Part shown: in pieces, positions 54,631-64,000 of the stretch
Position numbering within the stretch: position 1 is the first letter of the stretch
Layout: each line of letters opens with the position of its first letter
Assembly: GCF_003937945.1 (NCBI RefSeq)
Contig: NZ_RSEC01000036.1
Span: 62,001-126,000, forward strand
Source: Amycolatopsis eburnea
GTDB lineage: Bacteria; Actinomycetota; Actinomycetes; Mycobacteriales; Pseudonocardiaceae
Reading direction: 5' to 3'
DNA length: 64,000 nt
The notes under the pieces: model-generated
Told to the model about the DNA's origin: nothing
Seen by the model: only the letters and a program-made list of their open reading frames with translations
Databases searched by the model: none
Position numbers and translations under genes: made by a program

Positions 54631-55326
54631 CTACCGTGTCGCGCGCTCTGCGGTAACGGCGTTTTTACCCCCACCGCGGTGGACCCCGACCTGGCCGACG
54701 GCGTAACCGTCGCCGTCCGGAAGGCCGACGACGAAGTCCTCCGAAGGCCACCCGGCCAGCCACAGCCGGCGGCGGCCCGCCAGTTCGGCGGCGACGTCGG
54801 GCGGCGCCGCGGGCAGGTGGAACTTGATCCGCACGTCGCCGGGCAGCACCGCCCAGCCGTCGACCGGCTCGCCGGGCCGCACGTCGAACGCCGCGGCCGC
54901 GACCGGCGTCCAGCGATCGCTCTTCAGGCAGCGCGCGACTTCGGCGAGGTCCGAGCGCCACCCCACCAGGCCGAGCACGACCAGCAGGCTCGGGACCGGC
55001 ACCAGCCACGGCAGCCAGCCGCCGTCGAACACGATGGCCGCCACCTCGCCCGCCACGGCGAGGACACCGGCCGTCCACGCCGTCAGAGTCCGGGCCAGCA
55101 GCCGCACCGGCACCCAGGACCGCTTGCGAACCCGGACGCGCCGGACGCGATCCGGGCGCTCCTCGCCGGTCGCCCACCACGGCAGCCGGGGGACGAAGAC
55201 CAGCACCAGGGTCGCGGCGAAGCCGACGGGCAGCCCGATGGCGGTGGTGTCGGTCCAGCCCTCGACGAGGAGGTGCACCGCGGCCACCACCGCGAACCAG
55301 GCGAAAAAGTACCAACGAGGCTTCAT
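54631..55326 (-). CDS. Membrane protein of unknown function
   Basis: A 231-residue protein with four hydrophobic segments (about residues 6-22, 29-46, 78-100 and 105-124) and a C-terminal cytoplasmic domain containing the conserved-looking WLAGWPSEDFVVGLPDGDGYAVG stretch in split form. ATG 55326 or the GTG nine nt upstream could start it; neither has a strong Shine-Dalgarno. No family is recognised. It diverges from serC by 68 bp. Confidence 0.7.
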   Translation of the reverse strand: MKPRWYFFAWFAVVAAVHLLVEGWTDTTAIGLPVGFAATLVLVFVPRLPWWATGEERPDRVRRVRVRKRSWVPVRLLARTLTAWTAGVLAVAGEVAAIVFDGGWLPWLVPVPSLLVVLGLVGWRSDLAEVARCLKSDRWTPVAAAAFDVRPGEPVDGWAVLPGDVRIKFHLPAAPPDVAAELAGRRRLWLAGWPSEDFVVGLPDGDGYAVGQVGVHRGGGKNAVTAERATR

Positions 55327-55382
55327 CGATTCCACATGTCGGACACCTGACCACCTCTGTTAGCAGCCCGATCCCGACCTGA

Positions 55383-56519
<1,137 letters not shown>

Positions 56520-56523
56520 CCCC

Positions 56524-57738
56524 TCAGACGTCCGTGAAGGCCTCCTTACCGGCGTTTTCGACCGGTAAGGAGGCCTTCACGGCTTTCAGGCGGGGTGCGG
56601 CGACGGCAGCGAGGGCCAGCAGGAGCAGGCCGAACAGTTCGTAGGACTCCGTCGCCAGCCACCAGCCGGGAGAAGGCGCCGGGCGCGGGGCGAACCACAT
56701 CGGGCCGACGATGAACAACGCCACTCCCGCGACGACGACCGCGGCCGCCACCCACCGGACCGCCCGGTCGAAGCGCCACGCGTACCACCCGGCGAGGACG
56801 AGGATCGGCACGCACCACGTCCAGTGGTGGGTCCACGAGATCGGCGAGACCAGCAGCCCGCCGAGCGCACAGGCGGTGAGCCCGAGCACCGGCTCGGCGG
56901 CACGCACGATGATCACCGCGACCAGGGCCATCACGGCCACCGCGGCCAGCACCCACACGCACTCCGGCAGGCCGGCGCGCACGGTCAGGCCGTGCAGCGA
57001 CTGGTTGCCGACGTAGTCGACGCCACCGATGCGGCCCGCGTCGAAGACGAGCTTCGTCCAGTACGTGAAGGACGCCGACGGCCGGACCAGCCACAGCAGC
57101 GCGCCGGCCGCCAGGAAGCCGACGACGACCCGCGCGGCCGACTTGAAGTCGCGGCGGAACAGGAAGTAGACGACGAAGACGGCGGGGGTCAGCTTGATCG
57201 CCGCCGCGATGCCGATCAGCAGGCCCTTGGTGCGCCTCCGCTCGCCGGGCAGCAGGACGTCGAGCACCACCAGCACCATGAGCAGGGCGTTGATCTGCCC
57301 GAACCCGAGCGTCGAGCGCACCGGCTCCAGCAGGGCGCCGGCCAGCTGCGCGCCGATCGCGACCAGCGCGGCCACCACGCGGCCGGTGACCTTCGAGGGG
57401 TCGGTGAGCGAGCCGTTGAGCGTCGCGACGTAGAGGTAGGCGACGACCCCGGTCGCGAGGATCGACGCGATGCTGACCAGCTTCATCGTCACGGCGAACG
57501 GCAGCAGTGTGCCGGGCAGGAACACCGCCGCGGCGAACGGCGTGTACGTGAACGGCAGCAGGATCTGGTGCGTGGTCGGCACCCAGGCGTCGTACGGCGA
57601 ACCCTGCGCGGCCAGCGCCTTGGCGCCGCCCAGGTAGACCTCCAGGTCGAGGCCGTCGAACCGCTTCAGGACGAGGACCAGCACGATCGCGGCGATTTCG
57701 AGTGCCCCGAGCACCGCCGCCAGTTTCCGCCCAGCCAC
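56524..57738 (-). CDS. GT87-family polyprenyl-phosphate-mannose-dependent mannosyltransferase
   Basis: A 404-residue GT-C glycosyltransferase with about ten transmembrane helices. The first periplasmic loop has the catalytic acids of the family in LKRFDGLDLEVYLGGAKALAAQGSPYD, given here in parts; a later GFGQINALLMVLVVLD block matches DUF2029/GT87. It probably adds mannose to lipoglycans such as PIM/lipoarabinomannan-like molecules. The last 18 or so residues (VKASLPVENAGKEAFTD) are encoded entirely by a family B palindromic repeat, so the original C-terminus was extended by the repeat. Confidence 0.85.
   Translation of the reverse strand: MAGRKLAAVLGALEIAAIVLVLVLKRFDGLDLEVYLGGAKALAAQGSPYDAWVPTTHQILLPFTYTPFAAAVFLPGTLLPFAVTMKLVSIASILATGVVAYLYVATLNGSLTDPSKVTGRVVAALVAIGAQLAGALLEPVRSTLGFGQINALLMVLVVLDVLLPGERRRTKGLLIGIAAAIKLTPAVFVVYFLFRRDFKSAARVVVGFLAAGALLWLVRPSASFTYWTKLVFDAGRIGGVDYVGNQSLHGLTVRAGLPECVWVLAAVAVMALVAVIIVRAAEPVLGLTACALGGLLVSPISWTHHWTWCVPILVLAGWYAWRFDRAVRWVAAAVVVAGVALFIVGPMWFAPRPAPSPGWWLATESYELFGLLLLALAAVAAPRLKAVKASLPVENAGKEAFTDV
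56532..56582. repeat. Family B palindromic repeat, translated in one gene
   Basis: Arms 56532-56552 and 56562-56582 are perfect 21-nt reverse complements, loop of 9 nt. The repeat lies between serC and the GT87 gene stop, and the GT87 reading frame runs through both arms to stop at 56524. Confidence 0.88.
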
Positions 57739-57786
57739 CGCGTCCCCCTCGAACCAGGTCCTCGACCGGCCGAGATTACCGGGCGC

Positions 57787-59316
57787 TCAGCAGCAGCCGC
57801 GCACCGGCAAGCGCACTGACCTGGCCTTCGCCGCGGGCGGACGGCTCGCCGCGGCTTCGGCGTCGGCGAGCATCCGGGCCCGCGTGGCCCGGTCGAGCAC
57901 GCGGCCCGCGGTGACGACGGTGTCGATCCGCCGGACCGCGCCGATGTCGGCGAGCGGGTCGGCGTCCAGCAGCACCAGGTCGGCGGCCTTGCCGGCGCCG
58001 ATCGTCCCCACGGTGTCCGCCCGGCCCAGGAACGCGGCCGCGTCGCGGGTCACGGTCTGCAACGCCCGCTTCGGGGTCAGCCCGGCCTCGACCAGGAACT
58101 CCAGCTCGTCGTGCAGGCTGAAGCCGGGGAAGACGTACGGGTTCTGGCAGTCGGTCCCGCCGAGGATGCCGACGCCGGCCCGGTGCGCCTCGCCGGTGAG
58201 CCGCAGCTGCGCGTGGAAGTAGGCCTCCTGCTGGGCGACCTGCTCGGGCGTCACCGGCGTGAACAGCCGGAGCCGGTCGGCCCAGTAGTCGCGGATGTCC
58301 TGGGAGATGTACTTGAGCCGCTCGTCGTGCTCGTAGGCGTCGGCGGGCTTGGAGATGACGCGGTTGACCGCGAACGTCGGGGTCAACCGGCTGCCGACGG
58401 CGTTGAGCCCGGCGAAGTGGCGCGCGGCCGTGGCCGGGTCGTAGGCCTGGGCGGCCTGCCGGTCGAGTTCGCGGGCGAGGTTGAAGAAGTCGCGCGGTGC
58501 CGCCGGGTCGAACGGCGTCGCGTCGAGGCGGGCGAGGAACTCGTCGCGGCGGCTCGAGGTCGCGATCGGCAGCCCGAAGGAGTGCTCGAAGCTGCGCTGC
58601 CCGTGGCGAGCGGCTTCCAGCTGCCCCATCCGGTACGGCCAGTGGCCGGCGAAGGTGAGGCCGAGGCGGTCGCACTCGTCGGCGATCGCGGTGAAGCACT
58701 CGCGGGGCAGGTAGAAGTACACCTTGACGAAGTCCGAGCCCTGTGCCGCGGCGGTCCGGACCGCCGCCCGCGCCTCTTCGGCGTTCGCGACCTGCGTGAT
58801 CGGCGGGCCGAGCAGGGACACCGGGCCGTCGATGATCGCGCTGGCCAGCACGACCCGCGGGCCGAGCAACTCACCGCGGACGATCTTGTCGCGGGTGGCG
58901 CGGTTCTCGTCGTAGCCCTGCATCTCCCGGATCCCGGTGACGCCGTTGGCGAGGAACAGCGGCGGCCACACGTCTTCCATCTCGATGCCGTGCGTGTGCA
59001 TGTCCCAGAGCCCGGGCACGAGGAACCGGCCGCGGCCGTCGATCACCCGCGCTGTCCCGCGAAGCGGCACGTCGGTGGCGGGCCCGACCCAGGCGATCCG
59101 CTCCCCGACCAGCACGACCGCGGAGTTCGGCCGGGCCGGCCCGTCGGTGCCGTCGACGACGGTCACCCCGGTCACGACCACGACATCGCTCCCGGCCGCG
59201 GCGGCCTCCTGCGCGAACACCGCGGGCGCGATCCCGGCGGCGGCCAGCCCGACGCCCGCCGTAGCCAGCCACCGCAGGAAATCCCGCCGGTTCGCCTCGA
59301 CTCGCACCAGGCCCAC
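57787..59316 (-). CDS. Exported amidohydrolase (Tat substrate)
   Basis: A protein of about 509 residues with a twin-arginine signal (NRRDFLRWLATAGVGLAAAG) and an amidohydrolase domain. Metal motifs are LWDMHTHGIEM (HxH), SDFVKVYFY (candidate carbamylated lysine), LTFAGHWPYR, FEHSFG and GGTDCQNP. Start choice is uncertain among GTG codons at 59307, 59316, 59319 and 59331; GAAGGGG favours 59316. A cell-surface role in degrading a cyclic amide or peptide-like compound is plausible. The substrate is unknown. Confidence 0.85.
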   Translation of the reverse strand: MGLVRVEANRRDFLRWLATAGVGLAAAGIAPAVFAQEAAAAGSDVVVVTGVTVVDGTDGPARPNSAVVLVGERIAWVGPATDVPLRGTARVIDGRGRFLVPGLWDMHTHGIEMEDVWPPLFLANGVTGIREMQGYDENRATRDKIVRGELLGPRVVLASAIIDGPVSLLGPPITQVANAEEARAAVRTAAAQGSDFVKVYFYLPRECFTAIADECDRLGLTFAGHWPYRMGQLEAARHGQRSFEHSFGLPIATSSRRDEFLARLDATPFDPAAPRDFFNLARELDRQAAQAYDPATAARHFAGLNAVGSRLTPTFAVNRVISKPADAYEHDERLKYISQDIRDYWADRLRLFTPVTPEQVAQQEAYFHAQLRLTGEAHRAGVGILGGTDCQNPYVFPGFSLHDELEFLVEAGLTPKRALQTVTRDAAAFLGRADTVGTIGAGKAADLVLLDADPLADIGAVRRIDTVVTAGRVLDRATRARMLADAEAAASRPPAAKARSVRLPVRGCC

Positions 59317-59464
59317 CACCCCTTCGATCACCCATCCCGGGTGCCCATTCAACGCGGGACGATCGGGTGGGAGATCTTCCAACGTGCTGAATGTCGGGGA
59401 AGGTGTAACCCGCCACCGGCCATTCCGTGTCGCGGCCCCGGGGTGTCTTGATCCGGCCATCCGC

Positions 59465-59523
59465 GATGTCATGAAAGGGTCGTTCATGTCGTCTGGCGAG
59501 GTGAACGACCCTTTCATGACATC
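59465..59523. repeat. Family C palindromic repeat after the ABC exporter operon
   Basis: Arms 59465-59486 and 59502-59523 are perfect 22-nt reverse complements with a 15-nt loop. The pattern GTCNTGAANGNGTCNTTCA is shared with 37569-37621 and the differences are mirrored in both arms. It is placed 45 nt past the minus-strand permease stop. Confidence 0.85.
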
Positions 59524-59567
59524 CCTGCGGCGCCGGTCGTGACGAGTGGCGCCCGGGCAGGACCGGC

Positions 59568-60773
59568 TCAGGCCAGTGCCTGCGTCGGTGGCAGCCGGGC
59601 CGCCCGCACCGCCGGGTAGGCCCCCGCGACCGCCCCCACCAGGGCCGCGACCCCCACCCCGCCCGCCAGCGCCCCGGCCGGGAGCACCGCCGGCCACCCC
59701 TGGCTCAGCGCGTACCCCGCGGTCACCAGCACCCCGGCCAGCACCCCCGCGAGACCCCCCAGCCCCGACAGCAGCACCGACTCGGCCAGGAACTGCCCGC
59801 GCACCTGCCGCTTCGTCGCGCCGAGCGCCCGCCGCAGGCCGATCTCGCGCCGCCGTTCCAGCACCGAGATCACCATCGTGTTCGCCACCCCGACACCGCC
59901 GACGAGCAGCGCGACCCCGCCGAGGCCGAGGAACAGCGCGCTGTATGTGGTGTCCGTCAGCTTCTGCGCGGCGAGGGCGTCCGACGGGCGGCGCACCTCG
60001 ACCTCGTTGGGTGCCTGCGGGTTCAGCGTCGCCGCCAGCACCGAGCGCACACTGTCCACTTGGGACTCCTCGGCCCGGACGTACACAGTGGACGGATGGC
60101 CGTCGAAGCCGAGCAGCCGCTCGGCGACGTCCCAGCCGACCAGTGCCGACCGCTCGATCTCCGGCGCGAGCGGCATCGGCGCGAGGATCCCCGCCACGGT
60201 GAACCACTGCGTCCCGATCAGCACCTGCGGCGGGCGGGCCGGGTCGATGTGGTCGACACCGAGCCGGGCCGCGGCCTGCGAGCCGAGCACCACCACCGGG
60301 TAGTCCTGGTTGCCAGCCGCCAGGAAGGCACCGGCCCGGACCTTGCCGCCCAGCACGCCCAGCAGGTCCGGCCGCGCCGCGTACACCGCGAGGCCGGACG
60401 AGTCGTTCGGCGCGATCTTGTCGCTGCGCCGCACGTTCGCCGACGTCGTCCCGGTGCCGCTGACCGCCTGCACCGGCCCGATCCGCTTGGCCATCGGGAC
60501 GGCGTCGTCCGGCAGCGTCGCGGTGTCGCCGAACAGCGTCTGCCCCGGCCCGGCGGTGAGCAGGTTCGTGCCGAGCGCGGCCAGCCGGTCGTGCAGCGCC
60601 TGCGCGCCGGACGCCGGGATCGCCAGCACCGCGACCATCGCCGCGACGCCGATCGCGATGCCCAGCGCGGAAAGCACCGCGCGCACCGGCCGGGTGCGCA
60701 TGCCGTGCGCGCCGAGCGCGACGACGTCCGGCGGCTTGAGCCGGGCCGGTTCCGGCAGGGTCACCAGCGTCAT
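59568..60773 (-). CDS. FtsX/MacB-type ABC permease
   Basis: A 401-residue permease with one N-terminal transmembrane helix, a 220-residue extracytoplasmic MacB_PCD domain and three C-terminal helices (FtsX domain), including [23 protein letters not shown]. This is the tripartite-exporter permease fold. ATG 60773 overlaps the ATPase stop by 4 nt. Together with the ATPase, adaptor and lipoprotein upstream it forms a four-gene, fully coupled operon. Confidence 0.92.
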   Translation of the reverse strand: MTLVTLPEPARLKPPDVVALGAHGMRTRPVRAVLSALGIAIGVAAMVAVLAIPASGAQALHDRLAALGTNLLTAGPGQTLFGDTATLPDDAVPMAKRIGPVQAVSGTGTTSANVRRSDKIAPNDSSGLAVYAARPDLLGVLGGKVRAGAFLAAGNQDYPVVVLGSQAAARLGVDHIDPARPPQVLIGTQWFTVAGILAPMPLAPEIERSALVGWDVAERLLGFDGHPSTVYVRAEESQVDSVRSVLAATLNPQAPNEVEVRRPSDALAAQKLTDTTYSALFLGLGGVALLVGGVGVANTMVISVLERRREIGLRRALGATKRQVRGQFLAESVLLSGLGGLAGVLAGVLVTAGYALSQGWPAVLPAGALAGGVGVAALVGAVAGAYPAVRAARLPPTQALA

Positions 60774-61456
60774 CGCGCACCCACCAGCCCGGTGTCCAGC
60801 CGCAGCCGCCCGTCGAGCAGCTCGATCCGGCGTGGCATGCCGGCCGCGATCTCCCGGTCGTGGGTGATCACGACGATCGTGGTGCCCTCCGCCGACAGCT
60901 CGCCGAGCAGCGCCAGCACGGACGCGCCGGTGCCGGTGTCGAGGTTGCCGGTCGGCTCGTCGGCCAGCAGGATCGACGGCTCGTTGACCACCGCCCGCGC
61001 GATCGCGACGCGCTGGCGCTCCCCGCCGGACAGCTCGCCGGGCCGGTGCCACGCCCGGTGCCCCAGCTTGACGCGGTCGAGCGCGGCCAGCGCCCGGTCG
61101 CGCCGCCGCCGTCGCGGGACCCCGGCGTAGAGCAGGCCGGTGCACACGTTGTCCACCGCACTCATCCCCTCGTCCAGGAAGAACTGCTGGAACACGAACC
61201 CGATCCAGCGCGACCGCAACGCGGAGACCTTGCGGTCCGGCAGCGCGGCGACGTCGTGGCCGTGCAGCTCGATCCGCCCCGACGACGGCCGGTCGAGCGT
61301 GCCCATCAGGTGCAGCAGCGTCGACTTGCCGGAGCCGGACGGCCCGACGATCGCGACCATTTCGCCGTCCGCCAGCGAAAGCGAGACGCCGTCGAGCGCG
61401 GCGACCCCGCCGGGGTAGGTGCGCGTGACGTCGTGCACGCGCAGCACGGGTGTCAC
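60770..61456 (-). CDS. ABC ATPase, MacB/LolD-type
   Basis: A 228-residue ATPase with Walker [13 protein letters not shown]-loop FVFQQFFL, signature [14 protein letters not shown] and Walker [13 protein letters not shown], the classic LolD/MacB set. GTG 61456 overlaps the adaptor stop by 4 nt. It energises the FtsX-like permease encoded next. In Gram-positives such pairs export antimicrobial peptides or drive signalling through a two-component system, one of which lies divergently here. Confidence 0.93.
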   Translation of the reverse strand: MTPVLRVHDVTRTYPGGVAALDGVSLSLADGEMVAIVGPSGSGKSTLLHLMGTLDRPSSGRIELHGHDVAALPDRKVSALRSRWIGFVFQQFFLDEGMSAVDNVCTGLLYAGVPRRRRRDRALAALDRVKLGHRAWHRPGELSGGERQRVAIARAVVNEPSILLADEPTGNLDTGTGASVLALLGELSAEGTTIVVITHDREIAAGMPRRIELLDGRLRLDTGLVGAR

Positions 61457-62547
61457 GACGTCGTCACCACCCGCATGCCCGCGGTCAAGCCCTCGCCGGT
61501 GACCTCGACCTTGCCGCCGCTGAACAGTCCGGTCTGGACCGCCACCAGCCGCCGCTTGCCGTTCTCGTCGACCTCGACCGCGTACCCGCCTTCGGCGAGC
61601 GCGAGCAGTGCGCCGACCGGGACCGCGAGCACGCCCTGGTGGACGTCCTTGGTGAACCGGACGCTCGCCGGTGAGGAGTCGAGCGTGCCGCCCGCCGCCG
61701 GGTCGTCGAGCCGGACGGTGACCGTGATCGTCGGCTTCCCGTCGTTGTTGCCCGCCGCGTCCTTGCCCTCGACGGCGGTGCGGCCGACGTCGGTGATGGT
61801 GCCCGTCGTCGTCTTGCCGTTGATCGTCACGGCCGCCTTCGCGCCCTGCTGGGCGAGGTCCTGCTTGGCCGCCTCCAGCTTCACCTGCACCGACCGCACG
61901 GTCCCGGTCGTCTTGAGCACCTCGCCCTGCGCCGGCGCACCGGGCTTGGCGGCGAGCGACGACACCCGGACCTCGCCCGCCGCGAGCACGACGTCGCCCT
62001 GGCCGAACGCGCCGGTCTGCTCCAGCCCGAGGGACTTCTGCCACTTCTTGAGCGCGGCCGCCGTCGCCGACGTGAACTTCTTGTCCGGCGTGCCGAACCC
62101 GCCGAAGCCGCACGCCTTGAGGTTCTCCTCCAGCTGCTTGACGTCGGCGCCGTCGTCGGCGCCGGTGGCGAGGTCGCGGTAGAACGGCAGCGTGCCGTAG
62201 AACAGCGGCACCGGCTTGGCGTCCACGCCGTACACCGCCTGGCAGCGGCCGATCTTGGCGCCGGCCGCGGGCAGCGACGTGATCGTGCCGGGCTTGCGGC
62301 CCTGGACGGGCTCCTCGTCGCCGTACCCGAGGGTGCCGTCGGCTTCCTCCTCCTCGCTGAGGTCGGTCTTGACGACCTCGGCGGTCTCCACCGGCGGCGG
62401 CGCGGCCTCCTTGACCGGCGTCGCGCTCGACACCCGCGTCAGGATCACGACGGAGCCGGTGCCCAGCACGACGACGAGGACCGCGGCCGCGACGAACCAG
62501 CGGGTCCGGCCGCGGCGCCGCGGCTTGAGTTCGGTGACGTGACTCAT
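61453..62547 (-). CDS. Membrane-fusion-type adaptor with peptidoglycan-binding domain
   Basis: A 364-residue single-pass protein: transmembrane helix at about residues 17-36, acidic linker, a PG_binding_1-like domain (about 133-182, with [14 protein letters not shown] and [11 protein letters not shown]), then HlyD/MacA-like beta-rich segments ([36 protein letters not shown]). It probably links the permease to the cell wall. Coupled to neighbours by 4-nt overlaps at both ends. An adaptor with cell-wall binding instead of an outer-membrane partner is expected in Gram-positives. Confidence 0.88.
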   Translation of the reverse strand: MSHVTELKPRRRGRTRWFVAAAVLVVVLGTGSVVILTRVSSATPVKEAAPPPVETAEVVKTDLSEEEEADGTLGYGDEEPVQGRKPGTITSLPAAGAKIGRCQAVYGVDAKPVPLFYGTLPFYRDLATGADDGADVKQLEENLKACGFGGFGTPDKKFTSATAAALKKWQKSLGLEQTGAFGQGDVVLAAGEVRVSSLAAKPGAPAQGEVLKTTGTVRSVQVKLEAAKQDLAQQGAKAAVTINGKTTTGTITDVGRTAVEGKDAAGNNDGKPTITVTVRLDDPAAGGTLDSSPASVRFTKDVHQGVLAVPVGALLALAEGGYAVEVDENGKRRLVAVQTGLFSGGKVEVTGEGLTAGMRVVTTS

Positions 62548-63083
62548 TTCGCCGGCGCCGCCTTCACGCTCATGCCCATGCCGCACGCCTTCGCGGCCTC
62601 TTCGAACTTCTTCGGGTCGTCGCCCGGCCCGCCGACGCGCATCGTCCCCTTGCCGCTCGGGTCCGGGTCGGGCATGTCGATGCCGTGGTCGCGCATGCAC
62701 TTGGCGTCCTTGCGCATCTTGTCGAGCTCCTCGGCGCTCGGCGGCTTCATCTCCCCGCCGTTGGGCATGAGGTGCTTGCACGCCTTCTGCGCGGCTTCGA
62801 TCTTCGAGACGTCGGCGCCGTCCCCGCCGAGGGTGATGGCCATGCCCCCGCCGTCGCCGGCCGGCTTGGGGTCGGGCATGTCGACGCCGTGCTCGCGCAT
62901 GCACTTGGCGAACTCGCGCATCTTGTCTTCGTCGCTCTTGCCGCTGTTGTCGGCGGCGGTGGGCCCGCCCGTCTTCGGGGGTGTCGAGATCGAAGCCACC
63001 TTCGACCCGTCGTCCCCCTGGCCGCCGCAGCCCGCGAGCAGCAGGGCCGCCCCGATCGCCGCGACGACGATCCGTGTCCGCAT
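62544..63083 (-). CDS. Lipoprotein with duplicated Cys/Met motif
   Basis: A 179-residue lipoprotein (lipobox LLAGC, Cys19) that opens the exporter operon. After a polar linker it contains two repeats of about 68 residues. Each has CMR(E/D)HG(V/I)DMPDP (Cys61 and Cys129) followed some 38-41 residues later by a second cysteine in an A(A)xxAC helix (Cys102 and Cys167). The two cysteines in each repeat may form a disulfide, and the methionines could bind a metal. The ligand is unknown; position suggests a substrate-presenting or sensing role. ATG 63083 follows AAAGGAG. Confidence 0.8.
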   Translation of the reverse strand: MRTRIVVAAIGAALLLAGCGGQGDDGSKVASISTPPKTGGPTAADNSGKSDEDKMREFAKCMREHGVDMPDPKPAGDGGGMAITLGGDGADVSKIEAAQKACKHLMPNGGEMKPPSAEELDKMRKDAKCMRDHGIDMPDPDPSGKGTMRVGGPGDDPKKFEEAAKACGMGMSVKAAPAK

Positions 63084-63196
63084 CGGCTCGCTCCTTTCGT
63101 TCCGGTCGGGTCCCAGGTCTACGGATCGGGGGATTCGGGCGCGCTAAGCGACGTCGCTTATGCGGTCCTTATGGCCTCCCTGCGCAGACTGGGCGG

Positions 63197-63859
63197 GTGC
63201 GCGTGCTGGTGGTGGAGGACGAGCGGTTGCTGGCCGACTCGGTCGCGGAGGGGCTGCGGCGGTTTTCCATGGCCGTCGACGTGTGCTACGACGGCGCGCA
63301 GGCCCTGGAGCGGGTCGGCGTGCACGGCTACGACGTCGTGGTGCTGGACCGCGACCTGCCGGAGGTGCACGGCGACGACGTCTGCGCCGCGGTGGTCCGC
63401 GCGGGCGGCGAGGCGCGGGTGCTGATGCTGACCGCGGCCGCCGACGTCACCGACCGGGTGGCCGGGCTGGGCCTCGGCGCCGACGACTACCTGACGAAGC
63501 CGTTCGCGTTCGCCGAGCTGGTCGCCCGCGTCCAGGCGCTGTCGCGGCGCGCGCGGCCGGCGCTGCCGCCGGTGCTGGAACGCGACGGCGTCGTCCTCGA
63601 CCTGCCCCGCCACCAGGCCGCCCGCGACGGCCGGTTCCTGCTGCTCTCGCCGAAGGAGTTCGCCGTGCTCGAGGTCCTGATGCGGGCGGAGGGCTCGGTG
63701 GTCAGCGCCGAGGAGCTGCTCGAAAAGGCGTGGGACGAGCACGCGGACCCGTTCACGAACGCGGTCCGCGTCGCGGTGATGACGTTGCGGCGCAAGCTCG
63801 GCGACCCGCCGGTGATCGAGACCGTGCCCGGCGCCGGCTACCGGTTCGGCACCCCGTGA
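63197..63859 (+). CDS. OmpR-family response regulator
   Basis: A 220-residue regulator with receiver aspartate D51 in VVLDRDLPEVHG, the lysine in YLTKPFAF and a C-terminal winged helix (KEFAVLEVLMRAEGSVVSAEELLEKAWD, RVAVMTLRRKLG). GTG 63197 is chosen for the standard VRVLVVEDE opening. The stop overlaps the kinase start by 4 nt. Divergence by 113 bp from the lipoprotein-adaptor-ABC operon suggests it controls that operon. Confidence 0.92.
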   Translation: MRVLVVEDERLLADSVAEGLRRFSMAVDVCYDGAQALERVGVHGYDVVVLDRDLPEVHGDDVCAAVVRAGGEARVLMLTAAADVTDRVAGLGLGADDYLTKPFAFAELVARVQALSRRARPALPPVLERDGVVLDLPRHQAARDGRFLLLSPKEFAVLEVLMRAEGSVVSAEELLEKAWDEHADPFTNAVRVAVMTLRRKLGDPPVIETVPGAGYRFGTP

Positions 63860-64000
63860 ACGGCGTTTCGGTCCGGACGAAGCTCACCGCCTGGTACGGC
63901 GGGCTGTTCCTGCTGGCCGGGCTGGTCCTGGTGGTCATCAACTACCTGCTGGTGCAGAGCACGCTGCCGGACCCGGCGCGGGTCGCGTCGACGACGATCG
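63856..64000 (+). CDS. Sensor histidine kinase, N-terminal fragment
   Basis: Only the first 48 residues fall in the window: a short cytoplasmic lead (VNGVSVRTKLTAWYGG), a transmembrane helix at about residues 17-34 and the start of an extracytoplasmic region. Its GTG overlaps the response-regulator stop by 4 nt (GTGA), so it is the cognate kinase. Domain type beyond this cannot be told. Confidence 0.85.
   Translation, partial: MNGVSVRTKLTAWYGGLFLLAGLVLVVINYLLVQSTLPDPARVASTTI

Noticed and set aside
57787..60780. 997-codon minus-strand frame as a giant fusion
   Set aside because: Only the downstream half (from about 59316) is a real amidohydrolase; the rest is antisense or out-of-frame relative to the FtsX permease and includes the translated family C repeat.

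Overview
The window is 64 kb of very high-GC chromosomal DNA from an actinomycete. Markers that point there are the actinobacterial integration host factor mIHF, mycothiol-dependent formaldehyde dehydrogenase, an ECF41 (SigJ-like) sigma factor with a SnoaL tail, an EphD-like hydrolase/SDR fusion, the TetR-glpD-flavoprotein neighbourhood known from mycobacteria, and frequent GTG/TTG and leaderless starts. The overall flavour suggests Pseudonocardiaceae, perhaps Amycolatopsis, but that is inference. No rRNA, tRNA, IS element, phage gene, CRISPR array or replication origin was found. Both ends cut genes: an acyl-CoA dehydrogenase on the left and a sensor kinase on the right.

Layout. 0-3.3 kb: acyl-CoA dehydrogenase, Sfp-type phosphopantetheinyl transferase, isochorismate synthase, mIHF with a long structured leader. 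3.7-8.4 kb: AMP-binding acyl-CoA ligase, then a sugar-type ABC importer (lipoprotein plus two permeases, no ATPase). 8.2-9.4 kb: a membrane protein and a class-type TetR diverging over a near-canonical tetO. 9.6-13.1 kb: exported phosphoesterase, hotdog thioesterase, exported C39-like peptidase. 13.1-16.4 kb: carboxymuconolactone-decarboxylase/ECF41 pair, mscR and a small cyclotransferase-like protein. 16.4-20.2 kb: AGPS-like flavoprotein, TetR, glpD. 20.2-27.6 kb: NatAB-like exporter, acetyltransferase, a 343-bp inverted-repeat element, photolyase, citrate synthase, sugar kinase, TetR. 27.7-30.7 kb: acyl-CoA dehydrogenase and three tandem Uma2-family genes. 30.7-38.3 kb: amidohydrolase, acetyltransferase, mutarotase, a TetR plus two metallo-beta-lactamase paralogues, lipoprotein, MFS exporter, pdxH. 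38.5-45.4 kb: NCS1 transporter with a cysteine-rich tail and a GlnR-like box, TetR, complete ureABCFGD. 45.7-49.2 kb: second citrate synthase, TetR, ephD. 49.4-54.3 kb: ABC exporter coupled to a NarL/LiaR-type two-component system, serine hydrolase. 54.3-59.3 kb: small proteins, serC, GT87 mannosyltransferase, exported amidohydrolase. 59.6-64 kb: FtsX permease, ATPase, adaptor and Met/Cys-repeat lipoprotein, divergent from an OmpR-type two-component pair.

How the genes work together. Most units are self-contained regulator/effector pairs, and many operons are translationally coupled by 4-nt (GTGA/ATGA) overlaps. Nitrogen acquisition (NCS1 carrier plus urease) and envelope or drug stress (three ABC exporters, two two-component systems) are the main coherent themes.

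The most unusual signal is non-coding. The window carries at least three families of long, perfect palindromic intergenic repeats, mostly at gene ends. Their arms differ between copies by matched, pair-preserving changes. They donate stop codons, and in one case a C-terminal tail, to the flanking genes. The largest inverted-repeat structure is the 343-bp element at 22808-23150, whose terminal repeats contain the stop codons of both convergent neighbours.
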